A program made the translations under genes and the position numbers. The notes under the pieces were generated by a model. That model saw only the letters and a list, made by a program, of their open reading frames with translations. It made no database searches and was not told the origin of the DNA. From assembly GCA_002398485.1 (NCBI GenBank), contig DGYV01000011.1, forward strand, positions 1 to 35,580: a stretch of DNA of 35,580 nucleotides, written 5' to 3'. This DNA comes from Peptococcaceae bacterium UBA4997 (GTDB lineage Bacteria > Bacillota > Dehalobacteriia > UBA4068 > UBA4997). This document shows, piece by piece, positions 8,572 through 17,237 of this stretch. Within the stretch, counting starts at the first letter, position 1. Every line of letters begins with the position of its first letter.

Positions 8572-8605
8572 AAAAACGCTTTAATAAAATAATTAAGGCG
8601 TTTTT
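8572..8605. terminator. Bidirectional terminator between convergent operons
   Basis: AAAAACGCTTTAAT (8572-8585) pairs with ATTAAGGCGTTTTT (8592-8605), a 14-bp stem with one G-U pair, with T-runs on both strands. It lies between the ends of the plus-strand chaperone gene (8556) and minus-strand cheD (8613) and would serve both. Confidence 0.9.
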
Positions 8606-8612
8606 ATTTTCG

Positions 8613-9098
8613 TTAAAATGTTTTATTCCCCTTAGCAAAAGACTGTACCAACATTGCACCTGTTTCAGTATAAAAATATACCGTTCTGCCATAATTTGCA
8701 CCAACATCCGCTGCGACTATTTTGATTTGATATCTACGTAAAACAATCTTCACGGCTTCTATATTTCTTGCGCCAACCGCGCCAAAAGTACTGTCATCGG
8801 CAACTTCAAACATTTTGGCGCCTCCTGCTATTTTGGCAACTATATTATCTTTTCGAGAACCCAACTTTTTCATGGTTTCCAGCATATGCGGAATACAAGT
8901 ATCCGCATAGCAGTCTATTTTTAGGTTGGGCTTGTTAGGAGGAGCCTCAGGCAGCATGATATGCCCCAGCGCACCTGTTTTGGTTGTTTTATCATATAAA
9001 CAAATACCTATACATGAACCAAGTGCAAAAGTAACAAAAGAAGCAGGATTAATAGCTGCCTGCATTTCCGAAATACCTATTCTTATCAAATTTTCCAT
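8613..9098 (-). CDS. cheD: CheD chemoreceptor glutamine deamidase
   Basis: CheD deamidates glutamines on chemoreceptors and, in Bacillus-type systems, binds CheC to raise its phosphatase activity. The 161-residue protein carries the catalytic set in family order: Thr23 and Cys29 in FVTFALGSCIGICLYD, and His46 in GHIMLP. The start overlaps the cheC stop in a TAATG junction, so the two are probably translationally coupled, which fits a CheC-CheD complex. It is the last gene of the long fla/che operon before the shared terminator. Confidence 0.95.
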   Translation of the reverse strand: MENLIRIGISEMQAAINPASFVTFALGSCIGICLYDKTTKTGALGHIMLPEAPPNKPNLKIDCYADTCIPHMLETMKKLGSRKDNIVAKIAGGAKMFEVADDSTFGAVGARNIEAVKIVLRRYQIKIVAADVGANYGRTVYFYTETGAMLVQSFAKGNKTF

Positions 9099-9721
9099 TA
9101 TCCAATACCCAAACTTTTCATCAGTTTATTAAGCGAATCTATATCCGGCACCAACAGCATATTGGCAGATATAGTTTCTTGCTGAAAACCTAAAAAATCA
9201 TTTTCTATAAAAATTATTTCATCTGAAACCAAACCTATTTCAATTACAGGCACAGTTAAAAGTGCTCCTACCATATCTATGGTAACAGCAGGTACGGAAG
9301 GCCTTATATTAAGGCTCGAAAGTGTAGCTATGGCATTGCTGTAGGCAGACATCATGATATTACCTATTTCGGAAATAGCGGAATTCTCCAGTTCGCTTAA
9401 ATTGGTACATTCCACCTTTTTTCCACCCAATAATGCTTCTAAAAGCGATGCCACAAAATCCTGCTCTATCAAAAACATCATAATGCCGTTAATATCACCA
9501 TTCAGCTTCATTAGTATTGCTACTTGAGGGTTTTCAGGACCGCCCAGTGCGTTTATAACATCATTTACATTTAAAATACGCACCTTTGGCACCAGCATAT
9601 TAACCTTTTTGTTGAGCATCTGTGAAAGCGAGGTAGCAGCATTGCCCGAGCCTATATTGCCTATTTCCCTTAAAACATCCAAATGCATTTCATTAAGCTG
9701 TTCCAGATTTTCTATAGCCAT
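9098..9721 (-). CDS. cheC: CheC, CheY-P phosphatase
   Basis: CheC removes phosphate from CheY-P and helps adaptation together with CheD. The 207-residue protein has both pseudo-symmetric active sites: E19-I-G-N22 in LREIGNIGSGNA and E118-I-G-N121 in ISEIGNIMMSAYSNA. Both acid/amide pairs are intact, so it should be catalytic. It starts 10 bases after flgG ends and overlaps cheD by one base. In Bacillus subtilis cheC-cheD sit just before sigD; here they lie beyond fliA-flgF-flgG. Confidence 0.95.
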   Translation of the reverse strand: MAIENLEQLNEMHLDVLREIGNIGSGNAATSLSQMLNKKVNMLVPKVRILNVNDVINALGGPENPQVAILMKLNGDINGIMMFLIEQDFVASLLEALLGGKKVECTNLSELENSAISEIGNIMMSAYSNAIATLSSLNIRPSVPAVTIDMVGALLTVPVIEIGLVSDEIIFIENDFLGFQQETISANMLLVPDIDSLNKLMKSLGIG

Positions 9722-9731
9722 CTTTAACTCC

Positions 9732-10430
9732 TTATCTTAAGCTGTTAAGCGTTTGCATTATTTCATCACTTATTTGTATCATTTTTACGTTAAGGCCGAA
9801 AGCTTTTTGTTCGGTTATCATATCCGCCATTTCCTGCGCCAAATCTACCGAGGAAGCTTCCAAATAACCCTTCAATAAACCCGGTTCATCCATTACAACT
9901 GCTTCCCCCGGAAATTCACCCGCCACGAACATATTACCATGTTCTTTGGTCAGGGCACCCTTGTTTTGAAAAACATAAACACCTATATTCAATTCGGCAT
10001 TTTTATCACTTACCGTTATAGGCTTACCATTTTCATCCAACACCGTTCCGCCGTTTGCGGCAACCAAAGCGAAACTACCATCAGTCTTTTCAGATAAACT
10101 AAAATTACCGTTACGTGTATATTTGATACCGTCAGGCATTTGTATGGCAAAAAAGCCCTCCTTGTTCAAGGCAAAATCCAAACTTCTGCCGGTTTGCCGC
10201 AAAGAACCCTGTTCATAAATAATATCTGTTTTACTAAGCTTGGTGCCATGACCGCTTTTCAAATTTGCCTCATCAGTACCGCGCATATTGGTATAAAGCA
10301 GATCCGCAAAGGTGGCAGTTTGCGCTTTATAACCATCGGTAGAAACATTGGCAATATTATTGGCGGTAACATCCAAGCCCTTTTGCGACCAAACCGTACC
10401 CGCAGAGGCAGTATAAAAAGACCTTATCAT
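9732..10430 (-). CDS. flgG: FlgG-type distal rod protein (FlhP/FlhO family)
   Basis: Distal rod subunit of the flagellar axle, exported through the type III gate. The 232-residue protein has the N-terminal rod/hook helix (SFYTASAGTVWSQKGLDVTANNIANVSTDGYKA), the middle motif FALNKEGFFAIQ and TRNGNFSL, and the C-terminal helix motif SSVDLAQEMADMITEQKAF. The ATG at 10430 is preferred over the GTG at 10436 because AAAGGATGG is correctly spaced for it. It is called FlgG rather than FlgF because its C-terminal motif is the more canonical; the two are hard to separate without alignment. Confidence 0.82.
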   Translation of the reverse strand: MIRSFYTASAGTVWSQKGLDVTANNIANVSTDGYKAQTATFADLLYTNMRGTDEANLKSGHGTKLSKTDIIYEQGSLRQTGRSLDFALNKEGFFAIQMPDGIKYTRNGNFSLSEKTDGSFALVAANGGTVLDENGKPITVSDKNAELNIGVYVFQNKGALTKEHGNMFVAGEFPGEAVVMDEPGLLKGYLEASSVDLAQEMADMITEQKAFGLNVKMIQISDEIMQTLNSLR

Positions 10431-10477
10431 AAACACACCATCCTTTTTTAAACTTTATTTTTATATTATATATAGCT

Positions 10478-10506
10478 AAATTAGGTAAAAAATAAATAAG
10501 TGTCAA
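10478..10506 (-). promoter_or_regulatory. Possible sigma-A promoter upstream of flgG
   Basis: On the minus strand a perfect TTGACA (10501-10506) is followed after 17 bases by TAATTT (10478-10483). The -10 is poor. It lies in the 201-base gap between flgF and flgG and could give flgG-cheC-cheD a separate start. Confidence 0.3.
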
Positions 10507-10548
10507 TTACTTATTTTTGCTAATTAAAACGATCATAACGGCGGAACT

Positions 10549-10584
10549 AACAGCTTGTATTTGCAAAAAGACAGGCTGTTTTTT
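10549..10584 (+). terminator. Plus-strand terminator-like hairpin in the flgF-flgG gap
   Basis: AACAGCTTGT (10549-10558) pairs with ACAGGCTGTT (10571-10580), a 10-bp stem with one G-U pair, followed by four more T on the plus strand. All genes around it are on the minus strand, where no T-run follows. It would stop antisense transcripts, or act only as a hairpin in the minus-strand message. Confidence 0.45.
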
Positions 10585-10631
10585 ATGCATTAAGCATTTT
10601 ATTACTGTTTAGTAAAACTTAGGGCTTCACA

Positions 10632-11366
10632 TTATAATTTAGCAATATCGGTTGCTGCCTTATTCAAAATCTGATCATACATTTTTAAGGCCTGTGAGCA
10701 GGATTGCAAACTGCGCTGGGCTGAAATGCTCGCAGCCATTTCCGAAGCCGCATCCACATTGGAGCCCTCAATACTTTCCCAAAGCACCTGCGCATTGGTG
10801 AGCCAAACCGGGTTATTGGCCCTGTATACACCTTCTCCCACTGTTTCCAGCCTGCCATAATCCGCAAAGTCATATACCGCTATACTGTTGTTTATGCTTT
10901 CCCCCTCAACATAAATATTGCCTAAGCTATCTGCTGTTATATCATCCGTACCCGCATAAATGGGTCCATTTGTGCCCATTACCCGGCCTACATCTTTTAA
11001 CACCAAATAGCCTTCCGCATCTACATTAAAGCTGCCGTTACGAGTATATACATTGCCATTATCGGTCTGAACCGCAAAAAAACCCTGCCCCTCAACCGCA
11101 AAATCCAAAGGCCTTCCCGTATGCTTGATTATACCTTGCGTGTGTATGGTAGAACTTTCCGCCGCCGTATTGATTATGCTTACCTTGTTCAGCTTTGTAT
11201 TTTGCGCATCTATCCTGCTTATGTACATTTCACCAAAGGATGTGCTAACTACCTTGTTCTTTTTAAAACCCGGAGTATTAACATTGGCTATATTATTAGT
11301 TACAGTATCCAGCACCCTGTTTTGGGTAAGTATCCCCGAACTAAGTGTATAAAAACCTCTGCTCAT
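10632..11366 (-). CDS. flgF: FlgF-type proximal/distal rod protein (FlhO/FlhP family)
   Basis: A rod subunit of 244 residues with the rod/hook N-terminal signature (GFYTLSSGILTQNRVLDTVTNNIANVNTPGFKK), the middle motif FAVEGQGFFAVQ and TRNGSFNV, and a C-terminal helix (GSNVDAASEMAASISAQRSLQ). The start follows AAGGGGG by eight bases. One cysteine lies in the C-terminal helix. It follows fliA by 24 bases. The FlgF rather than FlgG assignment rests on the more divergent C terminus and on gene order, and could be swapped with its neighbour. Confidence 0.8.
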   Translation of the reverse strand: MSRGFYTLSSGILTQNRVLDTVTNNIANVNTPGFKKNKVVSTSFGEMYISRIDAQNTKLNKVSIINTAAESSTIHTQGIIKHTGRPLDFAVEGQGFFAVQTDNGNVYTRNGSFNVDAEGYLVLKDVGRVMGTNGPIYAGTDDITADSLGNIYVEGESINNSIAVYDFADYGRLETVGEGVYRANNPVWLTNAQVLWESIEGSNVDAASEMAASISAQRSLQSCSQALKMYDQILNKAATDIAKL

Positions 11367-11390
11367 TTTAACGGCCCCCTTAATAATAAT

Positions 11391-12167
11391 CTATTGATTC
11401 AAATATTCTTCCAGATGTTTTTTTAGCTTTCTTAAAGCGCCTGAATGGATTTGGGATACCCTGGGATCGCTTATACCTAAAATTTGCGCTATTTCCTTAA
11501 TTTTAAGCCGTTCTTTATAATAAAGGGCTATTACCAGCTTCTCTTTCTCGTTCAGCATTTCAATATTACCCACCAGTACCTTTCGCAGAACTTCGCGCAT
11601 TTCCTTATCCACTATTTCCTGTTCGGGTCCAACGATATGGTCTGTATTATCTATTTTAAGTCTTTCCGAATCCTGCCCATAAATTAAAGTTTCAAAAGAA
11701 ACCATATTCAATACGCAGGTTTCAGACTGCATTTTTTCATATTTTCTTAAACTTACTTGTAAAAATTCAGCCATTTCCGAATCATTGGGTACACGCCCCA
11801 ACTTTTGCAACAGAATATCTTCCGCTTCGTTAATGTCTTTGGCCATTTTTTTAAGCCTTCTGGGGAAACAATCCTGCTTTCTTATATAATCTATCATTGC
11901 ACCCCTTATTTTAATAGAACCATAGGTTTCAAACTTTACCTGCTTGCCTAAATCAAACCTTTCTATGGCATCCATCAGAGCAATCAAGCCTTCACTTATA
12001 ATATCTTCCAAATAATTGAAATATTGGTAGCGGCCAACTGTTTTTAAAGCAAGGCTTTTTACAAGATCCCTGTATTTCATGATCAATTGATCTCGAATTT
12101 CGGTATCCCTGGTATTTATGTACTTTTGCCACAAATCATATGTTTGTTTTTCCTGTAAATTTTCCAT
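11391..12167 (-). CDS. fliA: Sigma-28 flagellar sigma factor (FliA/SigD)
   Basis: This sigma factor directs RNA polymerase to late flagellar and chemotaxis promoters. The 258-residue protein has region 2 (FNYLEDIISEGLIALMDAIERFD and FETYGSIKIRGAMIDYIRKQD), a short region 3 and region 4 with a helix-turn-helix (IKEIAQILGISDPRVSQIHSGAL). No sigma-70 region 1.1 is present, as expected for the FliA group. Its cognate -10 core GCCGATA(T/A) appears three times on the plus strand of this window. No flgM anti-sigma gene is seen here. It follows flhA by 39 bases, so its expression depends on the long fla/che operon. Confidence 0.95.
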   Translation of the reverse strand: MENLQEKQTYDLWQKYINTRDTEIRDQLIMKYRDLVKSLALKTVGRYQYFNYLEDIISEGLIALMDAIERFDLGKQVKFETYGSIKIRGAMIDYIRKQDCFPRRLKKMAKDINEAEDILLQKLGRVPNDSEMAEFLQVSLRKYEKMQSETCVLNMVSFETLIYGQDSERLKIDNTDHIVGPEQEIVDKEMREVLRKVLVGNIEMLNEKEKLVIALYYKERLKIKEIAQILGISDPRVSQIHSGALRKLKKHLEEYLNQ

Positions 12168-12206
12168 ATACCATTCTTTCCTTCCCTGCCTGCCACCTTG
12201 CTTAGC

Positions 12207-14258
12207 TTATTCCAAGGTTACATTAGCAAGCGCCTGAATTTGAACATTATTATCCAGTTCATTAAAAGAAAGTACCACTGCCTTGGGGTAAAACTGCTCC
12301 AACATTTTACTGAAATAGATCCTGACCAAAGGAGATGTTAAAATAATAGGGGTTTGGATAGCATCCTTAACTTTTTTAATGTTTTCAATAAGGCCGGTTA
12401 CTATCTTTTGAGTTATTTGCGGGTCCAGTGAAAGGTAATTGCCTTTTTCATTTTTACTGATAGCGTTTACAATTATTTTTTCTACCTCGCTGTCCAGTGT
12501 GATGACTCGAATTTGGCCGCCTTCAGCCCATTTTCTGGTAATAGTGCGTTTAAGTGCCTGCCGCACATATTCGGTAAGCACATCGGCATCATGTACTGAG
12601 GGGGCATAGTCTGCAATTACCTCCAAAATAGTTTCCATATCCCGAATGGGCACATTTTCCTTTAACAAATTACAAAGCACCTTTTGCAGATTACTGTAGG
12701 AAATAAGGCCGGGCACAACTTCGTCCACCAATGTTTCATTGGTTTTCTTTGTATTATCCAGCAATTGGTTCACATCCTGTCTGGAAAGCAACTCATAGGC
12801 ATGATTTTTAACGGTTTCCGAAAGATGGGTAACCATTACCGAAAGCGAATCTATTACGGTATAGCCGTAAATTTCCGCCATTTCCTTTTTGTCGGGCGTT
12901 ATCCATTTACTGGGTATGCCATAAGCCGGTTCTATGGTATCTATACCATCTATAACGCCTGTTAAATTGCCCGGATCAAGAGCCAGGCAATAATCCACCA
13001 AAATTTCACCCTTTGATACTTCCTCGCCTTTTATTTTGATGATATATTGGTTGGGGTTCAAAAAACCGTTATCCCTTAAGCGTACCGCAGGTATGACCAT
13101 GCCCATATCCAGCGCGAATTGCTTGCGGAAGTTAACTAATCTATCAATAAAACTACTGCCGCTTTGCTCGTCCACAAGCGGTATCAGGCTATAGCCAAAC
13201 TCCATTTCAATGGCATCCATCTGTAAAAGATTATAAATATTATCGATGTTTTTATAATAGGAAGTTTCATCAAATTCCTGCGGCATTTCCTCCTGCGGCT
13301 GTGCCTCATCCCAAACACTGTTGATTTTATTTTTCAGCTTAGCTCCTAAGGCAAAACTGCCAGCAGCCAAAACTATAAGCTGGGGTTTAGGCATACCTGG
13401 GATTATGCACATACCTAAAAGTGTAGCACCCGCAAAAAACATAATATGGGGGTAGGAGGAAAACTGCTTGGTAACATCCTTACTAAGGCTGGAATCAGAA
13501 GCAGCGCGGGTAACTATCATACCTGTTGCTGTGGAAATCAAAAGTGCAGGAACCTGTGAAACCAAACCATCACCTACTGTGGCTATTGAATAAATGGAAA
13601 GCACTTCACCAAAAGTGTTGCCGCCTTGAACCATGCCAATAATAGTACCGCCAATAAAATTTATTAAGGTGATGATAATAGACATAATGGCATCACCTTT
13701 AACAAATTTAGTGGCACCATCCATAGAACCGTAAAACTCGGTTTCTCTTTGAATATCGTTCCTGCGTTGACGGGCAGTTTGCTCATCAATAAGGCCTGAG
13801 CTTAAATCTGCATCTATGGCCATTTGTTTACCGGGCATAGCATCCAGCTTGAACCTGGCCGCAACTTCGGAAACCCTTTCCGCACCCTTGGTAATAACCA
13901 AAAAGTTTACCAAAACAATAATAATGAAAATAACAAAACCAATAACTATATTACCGGATAAAACGAAATTACCAAAAGCGGAAATAACATGGCCCGCTTG
14001 GCCTTCATCTCTTAGAATAAGCCTGGTAGAAGAAACGTTCAAGCCCAAACGCAGCAAAGTTGTTACCAAAAGCAGAGAGGGAAAAACAAAAAACTCTAAC
14101 GAGCTTTTTATGTACATGGTGATTAAAAGTATTATCAAAGAAAGCGCTATATTGATAATAAACATCATATCCAGCATAAAAGCAGGCAAAGGAATGATGA
14201 TGAGAGCTATGATCAAAATTACAAAAATTGAAACCACATTATCAAAAAACTTCAACAT
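12207..14258 (-). CDS. flhA: FlhA flagellar export gate protein
   Basis: FlhA forms the nonameric ring of the type III export gate, uses proton motive force and docks chaperone-substrate complexes. The 683-residue protein has about eight membrane helices in residues 1-310. The FHIPEP-family signature lies within RDEGQAGHVISAFGNFVL and KLDAMPGKQMAIDADLSSGLID. The C-terminal half is soluble. Length is typical. The ATG follows GGAGTGATAG directly. It follows flhB by 12 bases. In many relatives flhF and flhG follow flhA; here fliA does. Confidence 0.97.
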   Translation of the reverse strand: MLKFFDNVVSIFVILIIALIIIPLPAFMLDMMFIINIALSLIILLITMYIKSSLEFFVFPSLLLVTTLLRLGLNVSSTRLILRDEGQAGHVISAFGNFVLSGNIVIGFVIFIIIVLVNFLVITKGAERVSEVAARFKLDAMPGKQMAIDADLSSGLIDEQTARQRRNDIQRETEFYGSMDGATKFVKGDAIMSIIITLINFIGGTIIGMVQGGNTFGEVLSIYSIATVGDGLVSQVPALLISTATGMIVTRAASDSSLSKDVTKQFSSYPHIMFFAGATLLGMCIIPGMPKPQLIVLAAGSFALGAKLKNKINSVWDEAQPQEEMPQEFDETSYYKNIDNIYNLLQMDAIEMEFGYSLIPLVDEQSGSSFIDRLVNFRKQFALDMGMVIPAVRLRDNGFLNPNQYIIKIKGEEVSKGEILVDYCLALDPGNLTGVIDGIDTIEPAYGIPSKWITPDKKEMAEIYGYTVIDSLSVMVTHLSETVKNHAYELLSRQDVNQLLDNTKKTNETLVDEVVPGLISYSNLQKVLCNLLKENVPIRDMETILEVIADYAPSVHDADVLTEYVRQALKRTITRKWAEGGQIRVITLDSEVEKIIVNAISKNEKGNYLSLDPQITQKIVTGLIENIKKVKDAIQTPIILTSPLVRIYFSKMLEQFYPKAVVLSFNELDNNVQIQALANVTLE

Positions 14259-14270
14259 CTATCACTCCGT

Positions 14271-15338
14271 CTATTTTTTCTTGGCATTATTCTTACTTGT
14301 AAAAATCCAGGCCATTATTTCAGCCAGTGCTGCATAAAACTCAGGCGGTATTTCCCTATTTATTTCAACCGCACCATATAAAGCCCTGGCAAGGGGTTTA
14401 TCTTCTTTCATTGGTATGTGGTTGGTTTCGGCAAGTTCTATTATTTTAAGTGCCACATAATCTTGCCCTTTAGCCACCACCACAGGTGCTTCATTTGCTT
14501 CAATATCGTATTTCAGGGCTATGGCAAAGTGCGTGGGGTTTTTAATTATAACATCCGCCGTAGGCACTTGCTGCATCATACGCCGCATGGCAACCTTACG
14601 CTGGATATCTTTGATCCTGCTCTTGATTTCAGGGTTACCTTCCAATTGCTTGTACTCATCCTTCAAATCCTGCTTGGACATCCTAATGCTTTTTTCATAC
14701 TGCCACTTTTGGTACATATAATCCAAAACCGCAATAGCAATAAAAACAATTGATAACTGCAATACTATATGCATTATAGAATTCAAAATAAAAACTACAG
14801 CCTGCATTATATCTTCATATATAAGCTCCACAATGCTTGCTGAAATTTTTTTTAATTGCAAATACAATACATAAACAATAATCAGCATTTTCAAAAAGGC
14901 TTTAATAAGCTCCACAAATGAACGCAAAGAACAAAGCTTTTTAAAACCTTCTATTATATTGATACGGGAAAATTTAAAGGCTAACTGTTTATGAGTAAAT
15001 TTAAATTTGGTCTGCGTGCCGCTGGCCAAAATATTTACCGTTACGGAAGCCAACATAACAGGTGCCAAAATGATTAAAAGTGCCAGTATGGCATATTTGC
15101 AAACCTCTAAGGTAATATTGTTAGAAAGTACATTTACAGTGTTGGTATAACCGAAATAACGCTCTATAAGACGATACATAAATTGATAAATATAAGGTAA
15201 AACAAAACTTAATGTATAAAAAATAACTAAAACAGATATTGCGCTTACTACATCCTTACTTTGAAATAGATTCCCTTTTTTTCGCTCATCTTTACGCTTT
15301 TTAGGGGTAGCCTTTTCCGTTTTACTGTCTACTGCCAT
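14271..15338 (-). CDS. flhB: FlhB export gate / substrate-specificity switch
   Basis: FlhB is the inner-membrane export component whose self-cleavage switches export from rod/hook to filament substrates. The 355-residue protein has four hydrophobic segments in residues about 30-220 and the intact autocleavage motif N267-P-T-H270, followed by the typical C domain. The ATG at 15338 is chosen because GAGGGGG lies six bases upstream; an in-frame TTG at 15353 overlaps that site. A second, free copy of the C domain is encoded at 2449-2733. Confidence 0.96.
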   Translation of the reverse strand: MAVDSKTEKATPKKRKDERKKGNLFQSKDVVSAISVLVIFYTLSFVLPYIYQFMYRLIERYFGYTNTVNVLSNNITLEVCKYAILALLIILAPVMLASVTVNILASGTQTKFKFTHKQLAFKFSRINIIEGFKKLCSLRSFVELIKAFLKMLIIVYVLYLQLKKISASIVELIYEDIMQAVVFILNSIMHIVLQLSIVFIAIAVLDYMYQKWQYEKSIRMSKQDLKDEYKQLEGNPEIKSRIKDIQRKVAMRRMMQQVPTADVIIKNPTHFAIALKYDIEANEAPVVVAKGQDYVALKIIELAETNHIPMKEDKPLARALYGAVEINREIPPEFYAALAEIMAWIFTSKNNAKKK

Positions 15339-15377
15339 TTTGTTCCCCCTCAAAAAACAATCAAAGCTTTAAAGCTT

Positions 15378-16142
15378 TTATGTAAGCAAACCAAAAATTT
15401 TGCTTATATAATCAAACATAAATAGAATTATCTTTTCCAAAAAATTGGCCAAAGTTGGCACCATAAGCAAAATAACCAACAAACCCATAATCAGCTTAAG
15501 CTGAATATTTATAACAAAAACATTTATTTGCGGCACAGCCTTCATAATCAAGCCAACCCCTACTTCGGTAATAATACCTGCCGCAAGAACAGGCAAAGAC
15601 ATTTTCACCGCATAAACAAGTATTAAAGAAAATAGGCTGCCCAACTCCCAAAGCGCCGATGTATTAATGCTAAAAGTACCGTAAGGCAGCATTGTGCAAA
15701 GCTTGGTAAAAATTTGTATAAGGGTTAAATGACCATTTACCGCAAAGAAAATCAGAAAGAACATAGCGTTGATAAGGGATGCAGAAAGCGGCATTGAAAC
15801 ATTGCTTTGCGGATCATATACCTTAGACATGGCAAAACCTATCTGCATGTCCATGATTTCACCGTTCACCACAAATATAGCAAGAAACATATTAACAATA
15901 AAACCTATAACAAAACCTATAAGCAATTCCCGTAAAGCTGTAATAAAAAAAATAAAAAAACTGCTCAAAACCAACTCCTGCTGAGGTACTAATGGGTAAA
16001 CAAAAAATGAAAGCAGCAGGCATAAGCCTATATTTAAAATAACAGGTATGTTTTTTCTGCCTAAAATAGGGTTAAAAAGAATGCAGCCGGACATGCGCAT
16101 AAAAATCATTGCCAAAAGCATAAAATTATAGTCGAACTGCAT
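15378..16142 (-). CDS. fliR: FliR export gate protein
   Basis: FliR is an integral membrane subunit of the FliPQR export channel. The 254-residue protein is highly hydrophobic, with about six membrane segments, and has FliR-like stretches (MLLAMIFMRMSGCILFNPILGRKNIP, SLPVLAAGIITEVGVGLIMKAVPQINVF). An AGGTGC ribosome site lies six bases before the ATG. It lies 14 bases after fliQ and 39 bases before flhB, in the standard order. Confidence 0.95.
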   Translation of the reverse strand: MQFDYNFMLLAMIFMRMSGCILFNPILGRKNIPVILNIGLCLLLSFFVYPLVPQQELVLSSFFIFFITALRELLIGFVIGFIVNMFLAIFVVNGEIMDMQIGFAMSKVYDPQSNVSMPLSASLINAMFFLIFFAVNGHLTLIQIFTKLCTMLPYGTFSINTSALWELGSLFSLILVYAVKMSLPVLAAGIITEVGVGLIMKAVPQINVFVINIQLKLIMGLLVILLMVPTLANFLEKIILFMFDYISKIFGLLT

Positions 16143-16156
16143 ATTGCCGCACCTGC

Positions 16157-16423
16157 TCAGTTAAGTTTTTCTATCATAGAAAATATATATAAAACAAAAT
16201 CCTGCATAGTTGAGGCCATCCATGGCCCCAAAATTACTAAAACAAAGGCTATAGCCAAAAGCTTTGGCACAAACGTAAGGGTTTGTTCATGAATTTGGGT
16301 AGCAGCCTGAAACAATGCTATTACAAAACCAATTAAAATACTTATTATAAGTATGGGGCCAACTACCTTAATAGCTGTTATCATACCGTATTGCATAACA
16401 TCCGTTATTTCCGAAATGCTCAT
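16157..16423 (-). CDS. fliQ: FliQ export gate protein
   Basis: FliQ is a small subunit of the FliPQR export channel. The 88-residue protein has two membrane helices (about 17-40 and 52-75) and the typical motif GFVIALFQAATQIHEQTLTF. AAGGAGG lies 10 bases before the ATG. It lies between fliP and fliR, as is usual. Confidence 0.95.
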   Translation of the reverse strand: MSISEITDVMQYGMITAIKVVGPILIISILIGFVIALFQAATQIHEQTLTFVPKLLAIAFVLVILGPWMASTMQDFVLYIFSMIEKLN

Positions 16424-16469
16424 TTGAAAACTGCCTCCTTATCAACTGCATAGATGCTTTTCGGCATCT

Positions 16470-17237
16470 TCACAAATTAAAGCTGGATACTAAGCTTTGG
16501 AACAATAAGCCCCAACCGTTTACCAAAACAAAAAGCAGTATTTTAAAAGGCAGGGAAATCATTACCGGTGGCAGCATTACCATACCCATAGACATAAGAG
16601 TGCTGGAAACTATAATATCAATAATCAAAAAGGGTATGTAAATAAGAAAACCTATGGTAAAAGCACGCTTCAATTCACTGGTCATAAAAGAGGGTATAAC
16701 CACCGTAATGGGTAAGTTTTTGGTGGAATCCACCTTTTCTATTTTGGCAAGCTCCACAAACATATTCAAATCTTCTTTTTGCGTGTTTTTCAACATAAAG
16801 CTATGCATAGGCACAACAGCTCTTTTTAAAAATTCTTCCTGGGTTATTTGCTCCGCTTTGTAGGGCTGATAAGCGGAAGTGTTTATTTCCGAAACAATGG
16901 GCGACATTATAAAAAGCGTCAAGAACAGAGCAATACCTATTAAAACCTGATTAGGAGGTGTTTGCTGCAAACCCAAAGCATTTCTCAAAAAGGAAAGTAC
17001 AATGATGATCCTAGTAAAACAGGTAGTCATTATCAAAACGAAAGGTACCAAAGCCAGTATGGTAAGCATTTCTAAAATTTCTATGGTATCTACGCCGCTG
17101 CCTTCTAAATTTATATCTATCCCCACGGCATAAGCCGTTTGTGGTAAAAAAAGAAGGATAAATAAACTAAAGATAATTGCAAAAAATTTAATTTTTGGTT
17201 TGCTCTTCATTTTCTTCAAGGTTTTCTTTTGCTTCAT
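16470..17237 (-). CDS. fliP: FliP export gate protein
   Basis: FliP subunits form the core of the export channel. A cleavable-signal-like hydrophobic stretch (FFAIIFSLFILLFLPQTAYA) follows a lysine-rich N terminus, then about four membrane segments with family motifs (TCFTRIIIVLSFLRNALG, QTPPNQVLIGIALFLTLFIMSP, FLIIDIIVSSTLMSMGMVML). The start is uncertain: ATGs at 17258, 17237 and 17210 are in frame. I chose 17237 because AAAAGGT lies about 10 bases upstream. Any choice overlaps the end of fliO, by 23 to 71 bases. Confidence 0.95.
   Translation of the reverse strand: MKQKKTLKKMKSKPKIKFFAIIFSLFILLFLPQTAYAVGIDINLEGSGVDTIEILEMLTILALVPFVLIMTTCFTRIIIVLSFLRNALGLQQTPPNQVLIGIALFLTLFIMSPIVSEINTSAYQPYKAEQITQEEFLKRAVVPMHSFMLKNTQKEDLNMFVELAKIEKVDSTKNLPITVVIPSFMTSELKRAFTIGFLIYIPFLIIDIIVSSTLMSMGMVMLPPVMISLPFKILLFVLVNGWGLLFQSLVSSFNL

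Noticed and set aside
13816..14337. A 173-codon open frame on the plus strand
   Set aside because: It is antisense to the start of flhA and the end of flhB; its Ile/Lys/Thr-rich product mirrors membrane-helix codons read backwards.
15363..15378. Perfect palindrome AAAGCTTTAAAGCTTT after fliR
   Set aside because: It is two copies of a simple AAGCTTT unit with no T-run or known operator context; likely chance in AT-rich DNA.
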